6,861 nucleotides of DNA from assembly GCA_013330285.1 (NCBI GenBank), contig DUIP01000194.1, forward strand, positions 1-6,861, read 5' to 3'. The notes below the pieces were generated by a model. That model worked only from the letters and a program-made list of their open reading frames with translations. It was not told the origin of the DNA and did no database searches. This stretch comes from Candidatus Poseidoniaceae archaeon (GTDB lineage Archaea > Thermoplasmatota > Poseidoniia > Poseidoniales > Poseidoniaceae). This document shows, one piece after another, positions 1-5,506 of the stretch. A program made the translations under genes and the position numbers. The number at the start of each line of letters is the position of its first letter. Within the stretch, counting starts at the first letter, position 1.

Positions 1-561
1 GGCGCAGGTCGAGGTATTCAAGAAGCCATGATGGAACAATCTCGAAACGTCCCCGGGCCACTTGGTAAACTCCTCCTTGAAACCCTCGAAGAGAGCCATT
101 CTTCTTCGTTCGAAGCAGCACTATCGGCTTTTGCAGCCAAGACTCGTTCCTCTCAGGTTCAAAGGGTGATGGTGTTGATTGAAACCGCTATTGAGCAGGA
201 TGCACCTCTGCAACAAATCCTTTCAGACCTCGCTATGGATTACGAACGCTTGAACGATTTGATGAACACACGTGAAGAAGAACTTCTTGGACGGGGGCTT
301 CTTATCGTCATGTTCGTATCCGTCGGACTCCCTGTATTGATCGCTTTCATTGTCGGGCTGTTCGCCCCAGCTTCCAGTGGTTTTCAGATTGACAGTTTCA
401 ATCAAACCTTTTCTCTCTTCTTTGGAGCCGCATCAGCGGTTGCTCTCGGTGTTTCAGGACGCATGTTAGGGCGCTTCAAAGACGCACTATGGTGGATGCC
501 ACTTTGGATTGCTTTGTCCATGGGCCTTTACCTCGGTGCAGTAGTGATGATTGGAGGATGA
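1..561 (+). CDS. C-terminal part of a T2SSF-family membrane platform protein (FlaJ/ArlJ- or TadC-like), 5' end outside window
   Basis: The reading frame is open from base 1, so the gene begins upstream; 186 residues are visible. Residues 1 to about 95 have the helical T2SSF pattern (an opening GAGRGIQEAM helix, then a second helix with FEAALSAFA, then a segment ending LQQILSDLAMDYERL). Three hydrophobic membrane segments follow at about visible residues 99-121, 137-154 and 162-185. In this family the cytoplasmic helical bundle couples the motor ATPase to pilin or archaellin assembly in the membrane. The next gene is exactly such an ATPase, starting 3 bp after this stop, so the two are very probably one operon and one machine. 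The SD of the ATPase (GGAGG) lies inside the last codons here, suggesting translational coupling. FlaJ versus TadB/TadC type cannot be settled without the N-terminal half. Confidence 0.75.
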   Translation, partial: GAGRGIQEAMMEQSRNVPGPLGKLLLETLEESHSSSFEAALSAFAAKTRSSQVQRVMVLIETAIEQDAPLQQILSDLAMDYERLNDLMNTREEELLGRGLLIVMFVSVGLPVLIAFIVGLFAPASSGFQIDSFNQTFSLFFGAASAVALGVSGRMLGRFKDALWWMPLWIALSMGLYLGAVVMIGG

Positions 562-564
562 ACG

Positions 565-1803
565 ATGTCTCAAACAATTTTAGAGCAGTACGGAAGAGTG
601 ACGATTTACACTGAAGGCAACCACCCCTCGCCAATTTACCATGTAGACGGGGTTGCTGAACCCAATCCACATGGCGACTTGCAACTTCTCCTCGATGACG
701 ATAATTTGGAAGAAGTCATGTACAACGGTGGGGAACAAGAGGTCAAGGTTGCACACCGAAAGTTCGGTATGTGTCGAACCAATCTGATCATCGATAATGA
801 ATCTGGATTGCAAATTGCCAAGAATATTGCTTCCTATACGAATGTCCCACTTGGGGACGGACCGGGCATGGTTCCAATTTTCGACGGTCGTCTTCATGAT
901 GGTTCCCGTGTCAATGGAACCATTCCACCAGTCTCACCTGACGGACCAACCCTCACGATTCGTAAGTTCAAGGAAGATCCATTGACAATGATTGATTTGA
1001 TTAAGTTCGGAACGGTGAATACCCGCCTCGCTGCAATGATGTGGGTTTGGATTGAAGGCCTCGATAGTCGCCCTGCAAACTTTGTCATTGCGGGTGGTAC
1101 AGGTTCTGGTAAAACGACAACGCTCAACTGTCTTGGAATGTACATTCCATGGCACCGACGCCTGCTCACAGTGGAAGACACGGCTGAATTGCAAGTCTAT
1201 CACGACCACTGGCTACGAATGGAAACACGCCGAGAACGCCCAGATGGAACTTCAGAAATTGACATGAACGACTGCCTGAAATCCAGTTTGCGAATGCGCC
1301 CTGACCGAATCATTGTGGGTGAAGTGCGTGGCCCTGAAGCGGCGACGCTTCTCACTGCAATGAACACGGGCCACGATGGCTCGTTCGGTTCCCTGCACGC
1401 TAATACAGCTCAGGAGACCGTGACACGGATGATCAACCCTCCAATGAGCGTCCCTCCAATCATGTTGAGTGGTCTTGATCTCATCATCATCCAGGCACGT
1501 CTTCACGTCAACGGGAAAACCGCTCGTAAGATTACTGAAGTAGCAGAGGTGGCAGGAATGGAGGGTGACAAACCCCGCTTGAACATTATTTGGAAGTACA
1601 ACGCTGCAACCGATCGAATTGAGGAAACGGGAATTCCATCCAAACTACGTGAAACTATCTGCAAAGCTGCAGGAATTTCTCCAGATGTCTTCGAACAGCA
1701 TGTCACTCAACGAGAAGAAATTCTTAGAGACATGATCTCAAGAGACATCAATGACATTCAAAGGGTCACAAAACTCATCCAGAGTTTCTACGCAAGCCGC
1801 TGA
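565..1803 (+). CDS. Type II/IV secretion-family motor ATPase (archaeal pilus/archaellum FlaI/ArlI- or CpaF/TadA-like)
   Basis: The 412-residue protein is a hexameric-type ATPase that would power pilin or archaellin assembly from the cytoplasmic face. All family signatures are intact: Walker A GGTGSGKT at 177-184 (Lys183), Asp box VEDTAEL at 203-209, Walker B region RPDRIIVGEVRG at 245-256 with Glu253, and His box GHDGSFGSLHAN at 269-280. A CpaF-like segment with DGSRVNGTIPPVSPDG and TIRKF precedes Walker A. The ATG start has GGAGG at 553-557, 7 nt upstream, inside the end of the T2SSF gene. The length matches CpaF/TadA better than the longer archaellum FlaI proteins, and the GHDGS His box is also Tad-like. 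The C-terminal tail (from about residue 370) is charged and helical, as in archaeal members. Order is platform gene then ATPase, the reverse of the common archaellum I-J order. Machine type (archaellum or adhesive pilus) is unresolved. Confidence 0.88.
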   Translation: MSQTILEQYGRVTIYTEGNHPSPIYHVDGVAEPNPHGDLQLLLDDDNLEEVMYNGGEQEVKVAHRKFGMCRTNLIIDNESGLQIAKNIASYTNVPLGDGPGMVPIFDGRLHDGSRVNGTIPPVSPDGPTLTIRKFKEDPLTMIDLIKFGTVNTRLAAMMWVWIEGLDSRPANFVIAGGTGSGKTTTLNCLGMYIPWHRRLLTVEDTAELQVYHDHWLRMETRRERPDGTSEIDMNDCLKSSLRMRPDRIIVGEVRGPEAATLLTAMNTGHDGSFGSLHANTAQETVTRMINPPMSVPPIMLSGLDLIIIQARLHVNGKTARKITEVAEVAGMEGDKPRLNIIWKYNAATDRIEETGIPSKLRETICKAAGISPDVFEQHVTQREEILRDMISRDINDIQRVTKLIQSFYASR

Positions 1804-3585
1804 TTATCCTCGCAAACGTGCGAGTAAATCATCGATATGATCGATTTTGCTGCGGGCAGACTTGAGTCGGTCAGAAGCATCTGCGACCGATGAAGCAATT
1901 TCCATCTCAGGCTCAGTAATCTCGGTCCTTTCAACGGGCTTGAACGCCTCAGCCAAGGCTTTGAGTTCGGCAACAATCGCATCGACTTGGGTGTCAGAAA
2001 TCATAATTCCTGGTGCAATTCTTGGAATTTCTGCAGGTGAAATGAAGCCAAGTTCGGCTCCAATAATTCCAGCACATGCCAAAATACGTGGGCGGAGATC
2101 AACGGTGTTCACTTCATATCCACGTGATTCAAGGAAACGTATGACTAACGCCTGTTGAGCTTCACTGAACGTCCCCTCACTGCTCTCCAGAATGGTCTCA
2201 ACAAGTTCTTCGAAGGCAGCAATGTTTCGTTCTAATCGATCGAGTGTGCTCCGTTCAGTGTTGCTCAGGTGAACTGCACCATGCTGGAGGATCCTCAAAA
2301 TTCGGTTTCTTCGAGCGATTGCAGGGTCCTGAAGGGCTTGCGCTTGGTTGATGTCAACATGCAGATCAAAGAGGGCATGAAGTCGACCAGATACACTTGG
2401 TATCGAAAGGTCGAGATTCATTGTTCGTCCGACGTCTTCAAACGCCATTCGGGCTTTGACCAAGTCGCCATTATGTGCTGCGAGTGTATCGTCAAGTTGA
2501 CCTCTGAGGCTTTCTCTAGCGTTTTCGAACACCCTGAGCGCTTCTCGCTCTCGCCATGAATTTGGCATGGTGTGGATTGCTTGTTTCTCACTCTCAGACC
2601 GGAATTCGAGATCCATTAACGTCGTTCGAATCGAATCTTGTACAGCAGGAACATCGGTCGCAAAACCATGGCTTTTCAGACTCTGAATGAACGCTTGGAG
2701 GTCATCGGGCTCGCTGGTGGTGCTCACGGCGAGGAAGTCTCTTCCAGCAGCTTCAATCTCCGGCAAGCGCGCCTTAATGTCCAGCAATAAGGCTTCAACC
2801 TCAAGGGTGTGTTCCTCTTTTCCTGCTTCTGCGACTTGGACCATGGACGGTGCTTCGGCGAGATCGGTCTCTTCGATACCGCCCTTGCGCAGAGCTTCAT
2901 CGAGTGTGGATGCTATCGGGGCCTTTGAAATCGGAATACCTTCTTGGGCGAGTTCGGTTCGGAGTTCAGTTTCTTCTTCGAACGTCCACCCTTCTGGGTG
3001 TTCGGAAACAAAATGTTCTGCCGCTTCAATCACTGCTTCATGATCGTGAGTAGGATTTGTTTTCGGCTCGCTTGGCTTTGGTACAGGCGATGCGGGTGAA
3101 GGGAGTGCTTTGGCGTTGGAACGAGGCCTTCGTAGGCTCTTCTTGACCTTGCCCCATCCCCCATCTTGGGAGGCCAGTACTCCGGCAACACGCACGAGAA
3201 GTGTCTGCTTTGCACCAGAAAGAGGTAATTCGAGAATTTTACACATGGCATGTAATTCATCGCGTGTCATTGAATCAAGAGATTCAGGGATGAGCCGCTT
3301 AGCATCATGGTTGAGGTGGAGGTAGAGCCGTTGCCTTCGTGCACGAAGTGAGCCAGATTTCTTGATTCCAAAGACCCCCAGGAGTTCCCCCAATTCGTTA
3401 TTCATGAGGTTTCCAATACCTTCAGGCGAAAGGTCCCATTCATCAAGAATGAGGTGTTGAATCAGCCTTGCTCTCAAGGTTTCAACTGAACCAGTTTTTG
3501 GAAGATTGTAGGCCACAGCGATTTCCTTCAAACCATCAAACCGTGCTTGATAGAGTTCGGATAGGAGTTCGCCCTTGTCGACCAT
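1804..3585 (-). CDS. Triple SAP-repeat protein with long helical C-terminal region, function unknown
   Basis: The protein has 593 residues from ATG at 3585. Three SAP-like helix-loop-helix units occupy about residues 16-47, 62-93 and 108-139, each with the pattern Leu...Leu-x-x-(S/T)-Gly...Arg...Leu. SAP domains usually bind DNA, so a nucleic-acid role is plausible. A basic stretch (146-159, KKSLRRPRSNAK) and a Pro/Ser-rich linker (about 154-178) follow. From about 180 to 593 the protein is acidic and helical, without a recognised enzyme motif, and ends in a coiled-coil-like tail (about 564-593). No signal peptide or membrane segment is seen, so it is probably cytoplasmic. The start is set by AGGTG at 3591-3595, 5 nt upstream; an in-frame TTG at 3615 would add 10 residues but would place this SD inside the gene. 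It is divergent from the 214-residue helical gene and its stop touches the ATPase stop. SAP identity is by eye; the C-terminal family is unknown. Confidence 0.8.
   Translation of the reverse strand: MVDKGELLSELYQARFDGLKEIAVAYNLPKTGSVETLRARLIQHLILDEWDLSPEGIGNLMNNELGELLGVFGIKKSGSLRARRQRLYLHLNHDAKRLIPESLDSMTRDELHAMCKILELPLSGAKQTLLVRVAGVLASQDGGWGKVKKSLRRPRSNAKALPSPASPVPKPSEPKTNPTHDHEAVIEAAEHFVSEHPEGWTFEEETELRTELAQEGIPISKAPIASTLDEALRKGGIEETDLAEAPSMVQVAEAGKEEHTLEVEALLLDIKARLPEIEAAGRDFLAVSTTSEPDDLQAFIQSLKSHGFATDVPAVQDSIRTTLMDLEFRSESEKQAIHTMPNSWREREALRVFENARESLRGQLDDTLAAHNGDLVKARMAFEDVGRTMNLDLSIPSVSGRLHALFDLHVDINQAQALQDPAIARRNRILRILQHGAVHLSNTERSTLDRLERNIAAFEELVETILESSEGTFSEAQQALVIRFLESRGYEVNTVDLRPRILACAGIIGAELGFISPAEIPRIAPGIMISDTQVDAIVAELKALAEAFKPVERTEITEPEMEIASSVADASDRLKSARSKIDHIDDLLARLRG
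3169..3540 (-). repeat. Three tandem SAP-like coding repeats, 138-nt (46-residue) period
   Basis: The units map to about 3445-3540, 3307-3402 and 3169-3264. The loop glycines fall at residues 32, 78 and 124, the leading leucines at 19, 65 and 111, and the closing leucines at 45, 91 and 137: exactly 46 apart each time with no gaps. The protein sequences have diverged strongly (loop cores LPKTGS, IKKSGS, LPLSGA), so this is an old duplication rather than a recent DNA repeat. Confidence 0.7.
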
Positions 3586-3590
3586 CACAG

Positions 3591-3598
3591 CACCTTCC
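3591..3598 (-). promoter_or_regulatory. Shine-Dalgarno that sets the start of the SAP-repeat gene
   Basis: The minus strand reads GGAAGGTG, then 5 nt (CTGTG), then ATG at 3585. The AGGTG core complements the usual 16S rRNA 3' end, and the 5-nt spacing equals that at the HemC-like gene. It favours ATG 3585 over TTG 3615. Confidence 0.6.
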
Positions 3599-3618
3599 TT
3601 TGGGTTTCGGCTCAAAGG

Positions 3619-3628
3619 GGTATATGTG
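3619..3628. promoter_or_regulatory. Putative shared TATA box between the divergent SAP-repeat and helical-protein genes
   Basis: The 103-bp divergent region holds one clear AT-rich element, GGTATATGTG, nearly symmetric at its core. On the minus strand, a start site 25-27 nt downstream would fall near 3597, giving a short leader that still carries the SAP gene's SD. On the plus strand the same rule puts the start site near 3645-3650, at or just after ATG 3645. Placement is inferred from typical archaeal TATA-to-start spacing. Confidence 0.35.
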
Positions 3629-3644
3629 CCTTCGCCGTGATGCG

Positions 3645-3692
3645 ATGGCTAAATCGCCGTTTCGGAGCCTGATGATTTATCTTCAAGCGTGA
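3645..3692 (+). other. 15-codon ORF overlapping the GTG start of the helical-protein gene (leader peptide, or displaced true N-terminus)
   Basis: ATG at 3645 opens a short frame, MAKSPFRSLMIYLQA, whose TGA (3690-3692) overlaps the GTG start at 3689 in the sequence GTGA. The ATG lies about 21 nt from the centre of the TATA-like element, suitable for a leaderless transcript. The overlap suggests either stop-start translational coupling or a one-base frameshift that separates the real ATG from its gene. Neither is proven. Confidence 0.3.
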
Positions 3693-4333
3693 AATTCGAT
3701 GCTTCTTTCGATGAACGCCAATGGCTTCAAAACCTGTCGACCAAATCAGGGTTCATGGGCAAGAACGTCAAGGCAACAAAGGCTGGCCTGAAAGATGCAC
3801 ATGACATGGTTGAATCCCTCAAAGAAATGATTCGCGCAGACCTTCGCGCACAACGCTCTGGTTTTGAGGAAGCCCTTGCTTCGAGACTTGATCAAGCCGA
3901 GGATGTCATTCTTCAATCTGCGAAGGCTAAGGTGGCCATTATCGCCGGTGTTGGTGTAATGAGGAAGGACTTAGATCGTGCTCAACGCAAATTCGCCAAA
4001 TCAAATGATGTCGAGGAATTACGTACGGCATTGGTCGCTCTTTCAAACAGTCTTGCTAAACTCAGAAGCACCAACAGTGAGGTTGTAGAATCGCTGAGCA
4101 CTGTTTTGAATCCAACACTTTCTGCCGTCGAAGTCGTTGAGCGTTTTGCCTCAGATTTACAACGTTCTGCAGGCACATGGGAGCGCCATGGCCGTGAAAT
4201 CGATGATGCGATTATGGAACTCAGTCAGGAAAATCAACCTGCTGAGATGGTTGAACTTGAAGCATACATCGAACGACAGGGATACAACGCCCTGCTGGGT
4301 GAAGCTCACTCTTCTTCCAATGAATCAGAATGA
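3689..4333 (+). CDS. Mostly helical, coiled-coil-rich protein of unrecognised family
   Basis: The 214-residue product is rich in Lys, Glu, Ala and Leu, and almost entirely predicted helix by eye. Heptad-like stretches fall at about 28-80, 92-137 and 143-195, separated by a short hydrophobic, Gly-containing segment (82-91, VAIIAGVGVM) too short for a membrane helix. The C-terminus carries a conserved-looking LEAYIERQGYNALL (190-203) before an acidic Ser-rich tail. No catalytic motif or signal peptide is visible, so it may be structural or an adaptor. GTG 3689 is the only upstream start in this frame, since TAA at 3650-3652 closes it; Met23 is an internal alternative. The GTG has no SD, unlike every other complete gene here. 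It is divergent from the SAP-repeat gene, possibly sharing its promoter region, and its last 28 bp overlap the HemC-like gene tail to tail. A remote PspA/Snf7-like helical family is conceivable but I cannot support it. Confidence 0.72.
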   Translation: MKFDASFDERQWLQNLSTKSGFMGKNVKATKAGLKDAHDMVESLKEMIRADLRAQRSGFEEALASRLDQAEDVILQSAKAKVAIIAGVGVMRKDLDRAQRKFAKSNDVEELRTALVALSNSLAKLRSTNSEVVESLSTVLNPTLSAVEVVERFASDLQRSAGTWERHGREIDDAIMELSQENQPAEMVELEAYIERQGYNALLGEAHSSSNESE

Positions 4334-5424
4334 ACTACGCTCAAGTCCAACAGTGGGCCTCGTGCGTGACTGAACTCCTCTGGTAAACCAGCATGGGTGC
4401 GTGGAATTTCCTCGTGCTCGCTTTGCATCGTTTCGAGAAGAATTTGGAATTCCTTGAGGACATTGACCATGCCCATGTGGCTTTCCTCAACCAGACAGAC
4501 TCGTTCAGCGGCAGCAGTGACTGTTCCATGATGGTTGAGCGTTTCAATTCGCATTTCCAATCTCGGCCCAGCAAACTTGATTTTTTGTTCAACATCGAGA
4601 ACGCTCTCAAGCGTATGTTCGTCCTTGGAACGGTTGGCTTCACGAAGAATTGCAGCAACCTTGCGTTGTTCAACAAAGATCCCAGTGATGGGGTGGAGGT
4701 CTTCCGAAATTGATGCAAGGAAGGCCATTTCCATCCTGTGGGCAATGAATGCGCCCTGGTCGCACATGGATTGTACGGTTGCGCTTGGGAATCCGCTGCG
4801 AGCCACTAAGAGAGTAAAACCATGCAATGGAGGGGGCACAAAGTGTGTTCGTTCTGGATTGTCTCTTTGCAAACCAAGCGTGTGTCTGCGAGCCTTGAAC
4901 TTCAGAGCTGCGTGTTCTCCTCGATTGACAATGTAGCCATCAAGCATCTCCTCTTGTCGACACTCTTCAAGCCAAGGCACTCGATCCTCCTCATCAAGTT
5001 GAGCAAACGTCTCGCCCTTGCCTATGGATTCCGCAAATGCTTGCGAGGTCATCAATATCAAATCTGAACGAAGACGCCTCATTTGCCGGCGCAAAAGCAT
5101 GTGGTCGCAGACAACAATGGCTTTTGATTGGAGGTATTCTGGTTTGTCTTCAGAAACGAGAACCCATGTTGGTTCTCTTCGAGGCAAAACACCAATGATG
5201 TTCAATCCATTATGCTCTAAGTCCCTCCACTGGTGAGCGCTCATGGCTAAGAAATCACAGTTCCCATCCTTGAGGGTCTCAATGGCACTTTCCATGTGAG
5301 GAACTTGCTTCATGACAAAGTCAAATTTGGTACGGTTTGTCTCGATTGTTTTCTCAATCTGACGGCGTACTCCGTCCCTGTTGGACGGCGTGGTGAGGAC
5401 CTCAAGGCGTACCTTTTCTGTCAT
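4306..5424 (-). CDS. Divergent hydroxymethylbilane synthase (HemC)-like protein lacking the cofactor cysteine
   Basis: The 372-residue product follows the HemC fold order by eye. The first strand and helix are VRLEVLTTPSNRDG (5-18). LKDGNCDFLAM (51-61) precedes HQWRDL (64-69), which lines up with HemC HSMKDV and keeps the catalytic Asp as Asp68. GVLPRREP (78-85) and VLVSED (88-93) match the next block, and LLRRQMRRLRSDL (110-122) matches the SLRRQ...LRPDL substrate-arginine block. FVPPPLHGF (195-203) sits where HemC has PAPGQGAL. The domain-3 segment MAFLASISEDLHPITG (233-248) aligns with the ERAFL...GGC..PIG block, but the cofactor cysteine is absent, and the RGN-TR arginine motif is also lost. 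About 30 extra residues in domain 3 and an acidic tail make it longer than typical HemC (about 310). Normal HemC chemistry is therefore unlikely; a binding or regulatory role is possible. The start is the second of two adjacent ATGs, 5 nt after GAGGTG. No signal peptide is seen. HemC assignment is by eye, without an alignment. Confidence 0.6.
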   Translation of the reverse strand: MTEKVRLEVLTTPSNRDGVRRQIEKTIETNRTKFDFVMKQVPHMESAIETLKDGNCDFLAMSAHQWRDLEHNGLNIIGVLPRREPTWVLVSEDKPEYLQSKAIVVCDHMLLRRQMRRLRSDLILMTSQAFAESIGKGETFAQLDEEDRVPWLEECRQEEMLDGYIVNRGEHAALKFKARRHTLGLQRDNPERTHFVPPPLHGFTLLVARSGFPSATVQSMCDQGAFIAHRMEMAFLASISEDLHPITGIFVEQRKVAAILREANRSKDEHTLESVLDVEQKIKFAGPRLEMRIETLNHHGTVTAAAERVCLVEESHMGMVNVLKEFQILLETMQSEHEEIPRTHAGLPEEFSHARGPLLDLSVVHSDSLEEE

Positions 5425-5429
5425 CATCT

Positions 5430-5452
5430 CACCTCGGCGAGGATTGCTCCTC
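5430..5452 (-). promoter_or_regulatory. SD of the HemC-like gene, embedded in two mutually exclusive hairpins
   Basis: Minus strand, 5' to 3': GAGGA (5452-5448), GCAA (5447-5444), TCCTC (5443-5439), GCC (5438-5436), then GAGGTG (5435-5430), the SD, 5 nt before ATG 5424. TCCTC can pair with the upstream GAGGA, closing a GNRA-type GCAA loop, or its CCTC can pair with the GAGG of the SD across a 3-nt loop. The SD itself is well supported; the switching is inference. Confidence 0.4.
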
Positions 5453-5475
5453 ACATTACAAGGGCGGAGACTACC

Positions 5476-5483
5476 GGTTAAGA
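5476..5483. promoter_or_regulatory. Weak TATA-like element in the 82-bp divergent region
   Basis: GGTTAAGA contains a symmetric TTAA core. About 25 nt away on plus lies 5503-5507, at the synthase GTG; about 25 nt away on minus lies near 5454, at the 5' edge of the hairpin region. No stronger AT-rich box is present between 5425 and 5506. The match is weak. Confidence 0.2.
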
Positions 5484-5497
5484 AGGGCACCGTTGTA

Positions 5498-5501
5498 GGA
5501 G
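5498..5501 (+). promoter_or_regulatory. Shine-Dalgarno supporting GTG 5507 as the synthase start
   Basis: GGAG followed by CCTTC and GTG gives the same 5-nt spacing seen at two other genes in the window. The later in-frame ATG at 5549 has GGAGG ending only 2 nt before it, which is too close. Confidence 0.5.
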
Positions 5502-5506
5502 CCTTC

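Noticed and set aside
3586..3615. TTG start at 3615 for the SAP-repeat gene
   Set aside because: It would place the good AGGTG SD inside the coding region, and an ATG with ideal spacing follows 10 codons later.
3632..3660. TCGCCGT direct repeat (3632-3638 and 3654-3660), 22 bp apart, as an operator
   Set aside because: Seven-base repeats occur by chance in a region this size, and the second copy lies within a possible coding stretch. No symmetry or third copy supports it.
4581..4586. T6 run on the plus strand as a terminator for the helical-protein gene
   Set aside because: It is about 250 nt past the stop, inside the opposing gene, and a single T6 is weak for an archaeal terminator.
5381..5506. 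Upstream extension of the synthase frame to an ATG at 5381
   Set aside because: It overlaps the HemC-like start, adds 42 residues of low-complexity, Arg-rich sequence foreign to the family, and has no suitable SD. GTG 5507 gives a normal length.
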